This document shows, in pieces, positions 26,019 to 34,668 of a stretch of 64,000 nucleotides of DNA (position 1 is its first letter; the number at the start of each line of letters is the position of its first letter). Both the position numbers and the translations under genes were made by a program. Origin of the DNA: Dehalococcoidia bacterium (GTDB lineage: Bacteria > Chloroflexota > Dehalococcoidia > DSTF01 > JACRBR01); contig JBBDXD010000018.1 in the NCBI GenBank assembly GCA_040902535.1, positions 62,001 to 126,000 of the forward strand, given 5' to 3'. The notes under the pieces were generated by a model. It did not search any database, was not told the DNA's origin, and was given only the letters and a program-made list of their open reading frames with translations.

Positions 26019-26996
26019 ATGGAAGACGCGTCCAGCCTGCGTGCGATCGCCGAACGGAACGCGATCAACGCCATACGCTGTTTGGCGGCCGCTGAGCGCG
26101 CGGTCGACGAGGGCAGACTCAACACAGCGAAGGTGCTGCGCGCGGCGGCGCTGGCGTCGCGGGGGCGAGCGTTGATCATCGAGCGATCGCTCTCCGTTGA
26201 CGCGATGAGTCCGTTGCTTATCGCGACGTTGACCGAGGACCTGCACCGGGAGATCGAAGCACTGGGCGGCATCAGTTCCCCGGTCGCCGCGCTCGCTCTG
26301 GATGTTGCGGAGTCTGTGTATGGCGTGGTGGACACAACACGGCGCAGCCTCGAACGAAATCGCGACGTGTTCGAGCGCGAGGTCGCGCAGTTCCTGTTCG
26401 GATGTCTGGAGTGCGGGTACCTCGTCGAGGAGCAGCGGCCCGACGTCTGTCCCGCGTGCGGATCGATCGCCGCTGAGTTCGAGTTGTTCGCGCCGTTCTT
26501 CTCGTCGACGAGCGAGCGCATCGCACGTCGCCAGCCCGCCGAGATCGTAGCGATGCTGAGCGAGGCGCCGGGCGCGCTGGCTGGAAACATGGCAGGCGTA
26601 CCTGACGCGATCCTGCGCGGAAGGCTCGCTGCCGGCGAGTGGTGCATGAAGGAAATCGCCGGGCACATGATCGACATCGCCGAATTGTTCTGTCGCCGGC
26701 TGCGGTCCGTGCTCGACCCCGAAACGCCGCAGGCAGCCGAGCGTTCGCCGCTCCCGTGGAAGCTGTTGGAGGGCCAGGGCTACGAAGAGATGACGGGCGA
26801 GGAGTTGACATCGCGTTTCTCCGTGGCTGTCGATGATGCACTCTCGATGATCGCCACGCTCGGTACCGCCGATTGGCGCAAGCGAGTAGAGCTTGTGAGC
26901 GGCCGCGTATCGGTGCTGGATATGGGGTCGTGGCTCGCGAACCACAATCGGGCGCATCTTGAACAGATCGCCGCACACCGGTCCCGCGCGGACTAG
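26019..26996 (+). CDS. Helical protein with rubredoxin-like knuckle and DinB-like C-terminus
   Basis: The 325-residue protein begins four bases after the phosphodiesterase stop, probably in one transcript. Residues 1-115 are helical and rubrerythrin-like in layout. A zinc/iron knuckle CLECGYLVEEQRPDVCPACG follows near residues 127-146. The C-terminal half (LAAGEWCMKEIAGHMIDIAELFCRRL, VLDMGSWLANHNRAHLEQIAAHR) matches DinB bundles with their metal histidines. The combination suggests a redox or metal-related role, but function is unknown. The classical rubrerythrin ExxH di-iron ligands are not evident. Confidence 0.65.
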   Translation: MEDASSLRAIAERNAINAIRCLAAAERAVDEGRLNTAKVLRAAALASRGRALIIERSLSVDAMSPLLIATLTEDLHREIEALGGISSPVAALALDVAESVYGVVDTTRRSLERNRDVFEREVAQFLFGCLECGYLVEEQRPDVCPACGSIAAEFELFAPFFSSTSERIARRQPAEIVAMLSEAPGALAGNMAGVPDAILRGRLAAGEWCMKEIAGHMIDIAELFCRRLRSVLDPETPQAAERSPLPWKLLEGQGYEEMTGEELTSRFSVAVDDALSMIATLGTADWRKRVELVSGRVSVLDMGSWLANHNRAHLEQIAAHRSRAD

Positions 26997-27010
26997 ACGG
27001 GCTACCATGC

Positions 27011-27039
27011 GAAACGCTCCGGAATTCCGGAGCGTTTCT
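27011..27039. terminator. Rho-independent terminator
   Basis: A perfect 12-bp stem, GAAACGCTCCGG / CCGGAGCGTTTC, with an AATT loop. It separates the converging genes ending at 26996 and 27087 and probably works in both directions. Confidence 0.85.
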
Positions 27040-27086
27040 ACGTGCGACGAACGCGCGGGGCCGAGTCCGCGCGCGGAACAACGGCG

Positions 27087-28760
27087 TCAGGCCTTCTCCG
27101 TCACCTTGTAGTCGAGCCGGAAGCCCAACGCGAGACGGATCTGTGCATCGAGCGCGGGCATAGCGGTGAAGAACAGCGTGATCGGCGCCATCAGGAACCA
27201 CTGCGCGAACTGCACCGGATACAGCCAGAGCTTCCAGTGCGAGGGCCGCTGCGGACGCATCAGCATGTCGAGCCCGATCATGACGATCAGCGGGATCATG
27301 CAGGGCATGAGGATGTAGCGCGAGAGCGGCAGGAACCACTCCGGGATGTTGTGCTGCTGGAACGGCTGCAGGCCGATGAAGCCGCCCCACGTCGCCGCCG
27401 ACATGTTCGCGGCGACACCGGTGATCAGGAACCACTGCGATGACCAGAGCACGTGATTCTCTGTGAGACTCCAGGTGCGGCGCAGACGCTTGCGGAACGG
27501 GATCTCCGGGTGACGCGCGAACTGCCGCAGCGCATACGGGATGTCGGAGCAGCCCCATGCATGGCGGCGCGCTTGCTGATAGTGCTCCCAGAACGTGCCT
27601 TTGTAGCTGTGCGCGCGTACGCCGTCGTTGCCGACGGGCAGCAGGATCGGTTGGACATCGGGCTCGCCGCCGAGTTCGAAGAAGCACTTGAGGAACATGT
27701 GCCAGTCTTCGGGCACGACATCGACGTCCCAGTAGCCGACGTCGTGGCACATGCGCATGCTGAGGCTGTACGTCGACTGCGGGAAGAGCACGACGTATTT
27801 GCGCATGAGCTTCGCCAGGTGGTTGATGCCGCCGAGGCTGTTCTGGATGCGCAGCGGGGCCGGTACGTCCCAGACGTTGTTGTAGTAGAAGATCGGGCCC
27901 TGCCAGAACGTCCGGTAACGCTGTGGATTCGTGGCGAAGTAGTACGTGAGAGCGGTGAAGTAGCGCGGATGGAAGAGCGTGTCAGCATCGCAGCTTGTGA
28001 CGGTCATCGTGTCGATGTCGTAGCCCATCTCATCGCAGAAGAGTTGCTTCGCGCGGCGGGCAGCCCACGCCTCGTTCGATGACTTGCCGGGCACTTCGCC
28101 GGGGATGCCCCTGGGATGCGTGGTACCGACCATGGCGAGGAAGCTGTGGCCGTACCGCTGCGTCAGTTCTTCGTAGCGGGCGCCGGCGTCGGGATCCGCC
28201 GCTTCCATGGCGATAACGACCAGCAACTTTTCCCGCGCGACTTCGCTTTCGGCGAGCTTGCCGACGGTAGCGCTGAGCTTTTCGATGCTTTCCTTGTACG
28301 TCGGAATGATGATCAGGTGCTGAATGTCATCCCAGGCCACGACGTCCTGCTTGCGGCCGTTGCCTGTAAACGTCTCTGCATCGTACTTATGGCGCCAGTC
28401 GATGCGCGCGGTGGCCTTGAGCGCGCGATAGCCCCAGAGTGTGTGGAGGCCCGTATTGATCGAGCGCCAGGCCCAGTAGACATCGAAGACGAGGAGCACG
28501 GCGACAAGCGGGATCGGCAGCCAGATCGCGCCCCAGACCAGGAACGTGATCAGGCCCACGGCGAGCGCGAGCGGCAATACGTCGAGCAGGCGCAGCCCGA
28601 TGCGGATCCACGGGGTAACGCGCACGCGCTGGCGCACCGCCGTGGCGACATCGACGACCGGGTGCGCGATCTCGTTGAGGGCGCGCGGGTGCGCGGTCCG
28701 TTGCATCACCGCAACCGCGGCGTCGTGGTCGGCGGATGCGTGCGCATAGGGCGCGGCCAT
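27087..28760 (-). CDS. Membrane glycosyltransferase family 2 protein, c-di-AMP riboswitch controlled
   Basis: From ATG 28760 the product is 557 residues. Two membrane helices near residues 55-100 precede a GT2 catalytic domain (IIIPTYKESIEKL, the DxD in TSCDADTLFHPRYF, VPEDWHMFLKCFF, and QQARRHAWG like the processive Q-x2-RW motif), followed by C-terminal helices. It probably polymerises or transfers a cell-surface sugar. The open frame extends to ATG 28937, but that codon lies in the loop of the riboswitch terminator hairpin, so a downstream start is preferred. No good ribosome-binding site was found for 28760, so the start is uncertain. Confidence 0.8.
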   Translation of the reverse strand: MAAPYAHASADHDAAVAVMQRTAHPRALNEIAHPVVDVATAVRQRVRVTPWIRIGLRLLDVLPLALAVGLITFLVWGAIWLPIPLVAVLLVFDVYWAWRSINTGLHTLWGYRALKATARIDWRHKYDAETFTGNGRKQDVVAWDDIQHLIIIPTYKESIEKLSATVGKLAESEVAREKLLVVIAMEAADPDAGARYEELTQRYGHSFLAMVGTTHPRGIPGEVPGKSSNEAWAARRAKQLFCDEMGYDIDTMTVTSCDADTLFHPRYFTALTYYFATNPQRYRTFWQGPIFYYNNVWDVPAPLRIQNSLGGINHLAKLMRKYVVLFPQSTYSLSMRMCHDVGYWDVDVVPEDWHMFLKCFFELGGEPDVQPILLPVGNDGVRAHSYKGTFWEHYQQARRHAWGCSDIPYALRQFARHPEIPFRKRLRRTWSLTENHVLWSSQWFLITGVAANMSAATWGGFIGLQPFQQHNIPEWFLPLSRYILMPCMIPLIVMIGLDMLMRPQRPSHWKLWLYPVQFAQWFLMAPITLFFTAMPALDAQIRLALGFRLDYKVTEKA

Positions 28761-28921
28761 GACGGCGCCGCCGCTCAGCAGGTGCGGCGGTGGCACGTCG
28801 CGGAACTCGGGCGCGACGACAGGCTCCCACGGTGCGTGGAAGCTGCTGGCTGTCTTGATGCGCTTCTTCGTTCTCGCGAGCGTCGGCGTGCCTCCGTGCA
28901 CCTCAGTCTGCGACGGGTAAC

Positions 28922-28953
28922 AAAAAAGGTCGTCCATGCATTGGCCCGACCTT
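28922..28953 (-). terminator. Riboswitch-linked rho-independent terminator
   Basis: On the minus strand, AAGGTCG pairs with CGACCTT (inner CCA/TGG pairs as well) and is followed directly by TTTTTT. It sits immediately after the ydaO aptamer and is the expected expression platform. Confidence 0.85.
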
Positions 28954-28956
28954 CAA

Positions 28957-29072
28957 AGCCTACGAGGTTAGCTGCCGGCTTAGGGGAGAAGGTTCCCCCG
29001 GTCGCATGTGCGACCTTCAGCCCGGGATCCGTTCGGGTCCCCCGCTCCCCTCTCACGAGGGGACTCGGCTGT
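28957..29072 (-). ncRNA. c-di-AMP riboswitch (ydaO/yuaA leader)
   Basis: On the minus strand the leader reads GCCGAGTCCCC...GCGGGGGACCC...GGGCTGAAGG...CCTTCTCCCC...GCCGGCAGCTAACCTCGTAGGC, which matches the conserved blocks of the ydaO-yuaA motif, above all CAGCTAACCTCGTAGGC. The class binds cyclic di-AMP and usually turns genes off by favouring a terminator. Here a terminator follows within four bases and the only downstream gene is the GT2 glycosyltransferase. Control of a wall or osmotic-stress polymer by c-di-AMP is inferred. Confidence 0.9.
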
Positions 29073-29326
29073 TCGCTATTCAATTATCCGCTCGATCTTA
29101 TGGGTGGCTTCGTTGGCGTGTCAAGAAACGACCGTACTATGTCCGCTCCTCACGGGCACGCGCCTCGACCTCTCCCCACAGGCGAGCTTAGATCGAAAAC
29201 GGCCATGTGTCTCGCCCCTGCGCCCGTGATTGAGCATCCGTCACGTGTTCTTTATCCCTCTCCGGCTTTGTACGCGTTCTATACGGGCGTAGACTGGGCA
29301 CGAGACGCCGTACGGAGCTTGCCCGC
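29073..29326. other. Intergenic region between riboswitch and GH57 gene
   Basis: About 250 bases that must contain the minus-strand promoter of the riboswitch transcript and the plus-strand promoter of the GH57 gene. No other recognisable element was seen. Confidence 0.4.
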
Positions 29327-31408
29327 ATGAGCCGCCTGTACCTGGGCATTGTCCTGCACAACCATCAGCCGGTCGGGAACTACGGGTTCGTCATTGAACA
29401 ACTGTTCAATGACGCCTACGAACCGATGCTGGCGGCGCTTGAGCGTCATGAGGGGATCCGCATCGGCCTCCACAACTCAGGGCCGCTCTTCGACTGGATC
29501 ATGGCGAATCGCCCGGACTACATGGAGCGCCTACGGGGACTGTGCGAGCGCGGCCAGGTGGAGATGCTCACAGGCGGCTACTACGAGCCCGTCCTGCCGA
29601 TGATTCCCGACGGCGACAAGGCCGGCCAGATCCGCAAGCTGACGGGCTTCATTGAAGAGAAGTTCGGACAAACGCCCACCGGCTTGTGGCTGACAGAACG
29701 CGTGTGGGAGCCGGGGCTGCCAGTGCCGCTTGCGCATGCCGGCGTGCGATGGACGCTTGTCGATGACGCGCACTTTCGCATGGTGGGGCTGCCTGCGGAT
29801 GCGCTCGACGGGTATTACATCACGGAGGACCAGGGCGAACGGATCAACCTGTTCTCGGGCAGCCAGCGCCTTCGCTACACGATCCCCTGGTTGAACGTCG
29901 AAGATTTGATAGCGGAGCTGCGACACCGCGCCGACACGAACACACGCGAAGCGCCGTACATCGTGCTCGGGGACGACGGCGAGAAGTTCGGCGGCTGGCC
30001 GACCACGCGCAAACACGTCTGGGACGAGGGTTGGATCGAGCGATTCTTCGCCGCGGTCGAGGCTGAGCAAGACTGGCTCGAGATGGTGACGCCCGGCGAA
30101 TACATGCGCCGCCACGAGGCGCGGGGACTCGTCTACCTGCCGACGGCGTCGTACGCCGAGATGATGGAGTGGGCGATGCCCGCGCAGTCCAGCGCGGAAT
30201 ATCATCGAGTGGCTGCGCAACTGCACGAGAGCGGGCGCGAAGACGTGTTGCAGTACGTGCGCGGCGGCTTCTGGCGTTACTTCCTGGCGAAATATCCGGA
30301 AGCGAACGCGATGCACAAGCGCGGTCTGCGGATCGACCGAAAGCTAGAACAAACGGACAACGCTTCGGCGCGCGATGCCCTCTGGCGCGCGCAATGCAAC
30401 TGCCCTTACTGGCACGGCGTGTTCGGCGGGCTGTATCTCCGCAACATTCGCGCGGCGACGCATGCAAACCTGGTGCAGGCGGAGCGCCTCGCCGATGAGG
30501 CAGCCGGACATAGCGGCGTGCGCATCGAAGCCGATGACTTCGACTACGACGGGCAGCGCGAATTGCTGATGCAGTCTTCCGACGTGTCATTGATGCTGCA
30601 CCCGGAACAGGGCGGCATGCTGAGCGAATTCGACCTGCGGCGTCGCGACCACGCGTTCATCGACGTGATCACGCGGCGGCGCGAGGCGTATCACGAGGCC
30701 CTCCTGAGCGGCACGGCCGGACAATCGACAGGCGACCTGACGAACATCCACGGCGGCGTGCGGCTCAAGCACGAGGGCCTGGCGGAGGACCTCGCATTCG
30801 ACCGACATCGGCGCGGCGGCCTGCAAGAGTGGGTGCTGCCTTCGGACGAGGGTATCGAGCGGTTTGCACGTTCTGAAGCGCACGCGTTGTTTGAACCGGA
30901 CGGTGCGTGGTCGTGCGAGACGGACTGCGGCGAAGGCGGCGCGTCCGTCGTGATGGCGCGTGCGTCTAACGGGTGGAGCATAGAGAAGCGCGTCGAGATG
31001 CCGGCGCGCGGCGAGCAGATCGCGGTGACGTACAAGTGCGTGAACGTCAGTAATGAGCATCGTAGCGGACGGTTCGTCAGCGAGTGGAACGTGTCCGCGC
31101 CGCAGGCGGCAGACGGCGACGACCGCATCGCGCGGCTGGAGACCGATGAACGCTCAATCGATCTTCACAATGAGCGGGGCGTCGTGCGGACGGACGCGAT
31201 CGTCGTGCGGGGAAGCGCGCCGTGGGGGATGCGCTGCGAGATCGAAGGTGACGTCGATGTGTGGCATTTTCCCGTCCACACGGTGTCTTCATCGGAGGGC
31301 GGACTGGAGCGCGTTGCGCAGGGCGCATCGGTGTCGTTCGTTCGCGCGCTCGATCTTGCGCCAGGCGCATCGATGTCGATGCGGCTTGCGTGGTCGGTGG
31401 TGGAGTGA
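29327..31408 (+). CDS. GH57 glycoside hydrolase (alpha-amylase/4-alpha-glucanotransferase type)
   Basis: The 693-residue protein has GH57 signatures: VLHNHQPVGNYG at the N-terminus, MLTGGYYEPVLPMIP, the nucleophile glutamate region GLWLTERVWEPGLP (about residue 125), and the acid region LGDDGEKFGGWP (about residue 215). The C-terminal half has the beta-rich DUF1925/DUF1926-like domains (GGMLSEFDLRRRDHAFIDVITRRREAYHEAL, SIEKRVEMPARGEQIAVTY). Enzymes of this layout cleave or transfer alpha-1,4-glucans. No signal peptide, so cytoplasmic glycogen metabolism is likely. Confidence 0.9.
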   Translation: MSRLYLGIVLHNHQPVGNYGFVIEQLFNDAYEPMLAALERHEGIRIGLHNSGPLFDWIMANRPDYMERLRGLCERGQVEMLTGGYYEPVLPMIPDGDKAGQIRKLTGFIEEKFGQTPTGLWLTERVWEPGLPVPLAHAGVRWTLVDDAHFRMVGLPADALDGYYITEDQGERINLFSGSQRLRYTIPWLNVEDLIAELRHRADTNTREAPYIVLGDDGEKFGGWPTTRKHVWDEGWIERFFAAVEAEQDWLEMVTPGEYMRRHEARGLVYLPTASYAEMMEWAMPAQSSAEYHRVAAQLHESGREDVLQYVRGGFWRYFLAKYPEANAMHKRGLRIDRKLEQTDNASARDALWRAQCNCPYWHGVFGGLYLRNIRAATHANLVQAERLADEAAGHSGVRIEADDFDYDGQRELLMQSSDVSLMLHPEQGGMLSEFDLRRRDHAFIDVITRRREAYHEALLSGTAGQSTGDLTNIHGGVRLKHEGLAEDLAFDRHRRGGLQEWVLPSDEGIERFARSEAHALFEPDGAWSCETDCGEGGASVVMARASNGWSIEKRVEMPARGEQIAVTYKCVNVSNEHRSGRFVSEWNVSAPQAADGDDRIARLETDERSIDLHNERGVVRTDAIVVRGSAPWGMRCEIEGDVDVWHFPVHTVSSSEGGLERVAQGASVSFVRALDLAPGASMSMRLAWSVVE

Positions 31409-31490
31409 GCGGCGCAAAGTTCCCACCTCGGCGGTTCACCGCATAGCCCGCGTTCGCCGCCCGCGATACAATCCGGCCGAGGGGGTTCAT

Positions 31491-32321
31491 TTGTCGGTAG
31501 CACGCGTCAACGGCATTGACATCTACTACGAGCGGCACGGAACCGGCGAGCCGCTGCTTTGGATCGGCGGCCTCGGCGCGAATCTGCGCGAAATCCCGTA
31601 CCTCATTGAGTCGTACAGCCGGCCCTTCGAAGTGATCGGGTATGACGCGCGCGGCTGCGGACGCAGCGACAAGCCCGAGGGCGAGTACAGCATCGCCGGG
31701 CTCGCGGACGACGCGGCGGCGCTGCTGGATGCGACCGCGATCGATGCGGCGTTTATCTACGGCTCATCGATGGGCGGGATGGTGGCGCAAGAACTGGTGT
31801 TGCGTCACCCGGCGCGGGTGCGAGCGCTGATCCTGGGCTGCACGACGGGAGGCGCCATTCGCGGCGTGCAACCATCGCCGGAAACCGTGCGGCGCATGAT
31901 CGAAAACCAGTCGCTCGGCGGTGACGAAGGCATGGAAGCGGGCTGGCGGCTCGGCTACAGCGATGCATATATCGAGGCGAACCGCGGGTCGCTGCTCGAG
32001 CGTGCGCGCGCGGCGGCGGAACTGGCGGCGCCGCGCGATTCCTACATGCGGCAAGTGCTGGCGGCAGCGCGGCACGATACGTACGACCGGCTGCACGAGA
32101 TCGCCTGTCCGGTGATGATCATCCACGGCGCCGACGACGTGATGATGCCGGCCGGCAACGCGCATCTGCTCAAGGAACGGATGCCACACGCCGAGCTGCA
32201 CGTCCTCGAAGACCTGGGCCATGGCTATAACCTCGAGGGGCAGGCGATCGCCGATGAGCTGGTGATCGAATTTCTGCAGCGCCATGCCCGCATCGAAGGA
32301 GCGACGAGTGCCGCACGCTAG
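31491..32321 (+). CDS. Alpha/beta hydrolase
   Basis: The 276-residue hydrolase starts at TTG 31491, after GAGGGGG. It shows GLGANLREI, YDARGCGRSDKPEGEY, the nucleophile elbow YGSSMGGMVAQELVLRHP, an acid in IHGADDVMMP and histidine in LEDLGHGYNLEG. It is a serine hydrolase of unknown substrate. Its end overlaps the next gene by 14 bases. The two are tandem paralogues with the same order of motifs. Confidence 0.85.
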   Translation: MSVARVNGIDIYYERHGTGEPLLWIGGLGANLREIPYLIESYSRPFEVIGYDARGCGRSDKPEGEYSIAGLADDAAALLDATAIDAAFIYGSSMGGMVAQELVLRHPARVRALILGCTTGGAIRGVQPSPETVRRMIENQSLGGDEGMEAGWRLGYSDAYIEANRGSLLERARAAAELAAPRDSYMRQVLAAARHDTYDRLHEIACPVMIIHGADDVMMPAGNAHLLKERMPHAELHVLEDLGHGYNLEGQAIADELVIEFLQRHARIEGATSAAR

Positions 32322-33114
32322 CGCCGACGGTGCGCAGCTCTACTACGAGGTCCACGGTTCGGGCGATCCGCTGCTCATGATCCCCGGTTTCGGCTCGACG
32401 ACGCTGGTGTACTTCGCGAACATCGCGCCGCTGGCCGAGCGATTCAAGGTGATCGTCTTCGACCCGCGCGGATCGGGACGGTCGGACGTGCCATCGAGCG
32501 GCTACTCGATGCAAGGCTTCGTAGACGATTGCGTGAGCGTGCTCAGCGCCGCCGGCGAAGCGTCGGCGCACGTGGCGGCGGCGTCATTCGGGGGCATGGT
32601 GGCGCAGAACCTCGCGCTGACGTACCCGGAGCGCGTGCGGCGGCTCGTGCTGATCTGCACGACGCCCGGCGGCCCGCATCACGTATCGCCGCCGCCCGAG
32701 CAGATGGCGGTGTTTCTCGCGGCTGCGGATATTCCGGACCCGGCCGCCGCGGCGCGATCGACGTATCCGCTGCACTACGGCGACGCCTATATCGCCGAGC
32801 ACGACGCCGCGATCGTCGAGCGTTCGCTGGCGAACGCGCACCTGCGTTCGAAGCTCGAGGGGCGTATCGGGCAGCTCACGGCCGTCAGCCAGCACGACAC
32901 GCTGGACCGGCTGCCGAAGCTTTCCACGGCGACGCTGATCCTGCACGGCCAGCACGATGGCATCGTCCCCGTCGAGAATAGCCGCAAGATGGCGGCAGCG
33001 ATTCCGAATGCGCGCATCAAGATCTATCCGGACGCGAAGCACATCGTCTTCACGGAGTGTGCGGACGAGCTGAACCGCGATATCATCGAATTTCTGACCG
33101 AGAACGAACGCTAA
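32308..33114 (+). CDS. Alpha/beta hydrolase (tandem paralogue)
   Basis: Starts at GTG 32308 with AAGGAG six bases upstream, inside the end of the previous gene, giving 268 residues. Motifs: IPGFGSTTLVYF, FDPRGSGRSDVPSSGYS, elbow AASFGGMVAQNLALTYPERV, acid in LHGQHDGIVP and histidine in YPDAKHIVF. It parallels the upstream paralogue (GGMVAQ, then R-VR-L-L-CTT-GG), so the pair arose by duplication. Substrate unknown. Confidence 0.85.
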   Translation: MPHASADGAQLYYEVHGSGDPLLMIPGFGSTTLVYFANIAPLAERFKVIVFDPRGSGRSDVPSSGYSMQGFVDDCVSVLSAAGEASAHVAAASFGGMVAQNLALTYPERVRRLVLICTTPGGPHHVSPPPEQMAVFLAAADIPDPAAAARSTYPLHYGDAYIAEHDAAIVERSLANAHLRSKLEGRIGQLTAVSQHDTLDRLPKLSTATLILHGQHDGIVPVENSRKMAAAIPNARIKIYPDAKHIVFTECADELNRDIIEFLTENER

Positions 33115-33143
33115 CCGGCGGCACTGTCAGTCACGGAGGCCTT

Positions 33144-34586
33144 ATGCGCGACCTCGCGATGCGCGCTCTCGACACAGCTCGTCAACGGGGGGCGAGCTAC
33201 GCCGACGTGCGCGTCGTGCGCTTCAAGGCGGAGTCCGTCGACGTACGCAACCAGAACGTCGAGGCGCTGACGTCGGACGAGTCGCTGGGCTTCGGCGTTC
33301 GCGTGATCGTCGATGGGTACTGGGGCTTCGCAGGCAGTCACAAGATGACGATGGATGAGGCGGACGCCGTTGCGGCGCGCGCCGTGACGGTCGCGAAGGC
33401 ATCGGCGCGAGTGCCGGGCACCAAGGCCGACATCGGACCGCCGCAGGGTGGAAGCGGGACGTATCGCACGCCGATACAGACGGACCCGTTCGCCGTGTCG
33501 CTCGAAGACAAGATCTCGCTGTTGCTGCGCGTCAACGACGCGATACGCAAGGCGCCGAACATCATTTCGGCGGAGAGCAACGTCTACTGCCAGCGCGAGG
33601 ACAAGATCTTCGCCAACAGCGAGGGCGCGTACACGGAGCAGGAGTTGTACGAGACCGGCTGCGGCATCGAGGCGACGGCGGTGGACGAGGGCGAGGTGCA
33701 GAACCGGTCGTTCCCGAACAGCGTCGGCCGCCACCAGGGCACCGAGGGCTGGGAGTTCATCGAACGCTGGGACCTCGAGGAGAATGCGTTGCGCGTCGGT
33801 GAAGAAGCAGCGGAATTGCTGCGCGCGAGGTCGCTGGAGCCCGGCGTGACGAGCGTGATCCTCGATGGCAGCCAGGTGGCGCTGCAGATCCACGAGTCGT
33901 GCGGGCATCCGATCGAGCTGGACCGCGTGCTCGGCACGGAGGCGGCGTTCGCAGGCACGAGCTTTCTCACGCTCGACAAACTGAACAGCTTCATGTACGG
34001 CTCGGAGCACGTGAACATGACGGCCGACGCGACGATACCGGGCGGCCTCGGCACATTCGGCTACGACGACGAAGGGGTGCCCGCGCAGTCGACGCCGATC
34101 GTGCGCGAAGGGCGCTTCGTCGGCTATCTGACGTCGCGCGAGACGGCGCGCGCGCTCGGTCAGACCAGCCAGGGCGCGATGCGCGCTTCGGGGTGGAATC
34201 GCATCCCGTTGATCCGCATGACCAACGTGAGCCTGGAGCCGGGTGAGTGGACGCTCGCCGACATGATCGCCGACACGGACGATGGCGTGTACATGGAGAC
34301 GAACCGGAGCTGGAGCATCGACGACAAGCGGTTGAACTTCCAGTTCGGCACGGAGATAGGCCGGGAGATCACGAACGGCAAGCTCGGCGCGCTGATCAAG
34401 AACGCCACGTACACCGGCATCACGCCGCGCTTCTGGGGCAGTTGTGACGCCATCGCGAACCGCGACGAGTGGGTGGTGTGGGGCACGCCGAACTGCGGCA
34501 AAGGCCAACCGGAGCAGGTGGCGCACACCGGGCACGGTGCTGCGGCGGCGCGATTTCGCGGTGTACAGGTCGGGCTGATGAAGTAG
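33144..34586 (+). CDS. tldD: TldD-type metalloprotease
   Basis: The 480-residue product starts at ATG 33144, after ACGGAGG. It carries the H-E-x3-H zinc motif in LQIHESCGHPIELDRVLG, the N-terminal ADVRVVRFKAESVDVRNQNVEAL region, and the C-terminal TGITPRFWGSCDAIANRDEW with GKGQPEQVAHTGHGAAAARFRGVQVG. TldD works with TldE (PmbA) to degrade unfolded or modified peptides. No tldE gene is next to it in this window. Confidence 0.9.
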   Translation: MRDLAMRALDTARQRGASYADVRVVRFKAESVDVRNQNVEALTSDESLGFGVRVIVDGYWGFAGSHKMTMDEADAVAARAVTVAKASARVPGTKADIGPPQGGSGTYRTPIQTDPFAVSLEDKISLLLRVNDAIRKAPNIISAESNVYCQREDKIFANSEGAYTEQELYETGCGIEATAVDEGEVQNRSFPNSVGRHQGTEGWEFIERWDLEENALRVGEEAAELLRARSLEPGVTSVILDGSQVALQIHESCGHPIELDRVLGTEAAFAGTSFLTLDKLNSFMYGSEHVNMTADATIPGGLGTFGYDDEGVPAQSTPIVREGRFVGYLTSRETARALGQTSQGAMRASGWNRIPLIRMTNVSLEPGEWTLADMIADTDDGVYMETNRSWSIDDKRLNFQFGTEIGREITNGKLGALIKNATYTGITPRFWGSCDAIANRDEWVVWGTPNCGKGQPEQVAHTGHGAAAARFRGVQVGLMK

Positions 34587-34613
34587 GACGCCGTTGCCCA
34601 TCAATTTGATCGA

Positions 34614-34652
34614 GTTTAGCGAGTTTATCTCTTTCCGATAAACTCCCTAAAC
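34614..34652. promoter_or_regulatory. Large AT-rich inverted repeat at promoter
   Basis: GTTTAGCGAGTTTATC and GATAAACTCCCTAAAC form a 16-bp inverted repeat with one mismatch and a 7-base spacer. It sits directly upstream of a TATAAT -10 box (34657-34662) and so covers the -35 region of the ATPase gene. A repressor operator is inferred. Confidence 0.7.
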
Positions 34653-34656
34653 TTGC

Positions 34657-34662
34657 TATAAT
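34657..34662 (+). promoter_or_regulatory. -10 box TATAAT of the ATPase gene
   Basis: A perfect TATAAT lies only seven bases from the ATG at 34669, so the transcript would be leaderless or nearly so. No clear -35 hexamer is seen at 16-18 bases spacing. Confidence 0.5.
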
Positions 34663-34668
34663 TGCCGC

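Noticed and set aside
23999-26677. 892-residue open frame on the minus strand
   Set aside because: It lies opposite the phosphodiesterase gene, which has clear motifs; the frame is a GC-driven shadow.
28760-28937. Extra N-terminal 59 residues of the GT2 protein
   Set aside because: The start codon at 28937 lies in the loop of the riboswitch terminator, so translation from it would conflict with the control mechanism; kept only as an alternative.
31053-31490. Longer start for the hydrolase at 31491
   Set aside because: The extension overlaps the GH57 gene end and has no conserved residues; TTG 31491 with GAGGGGG fits the family.
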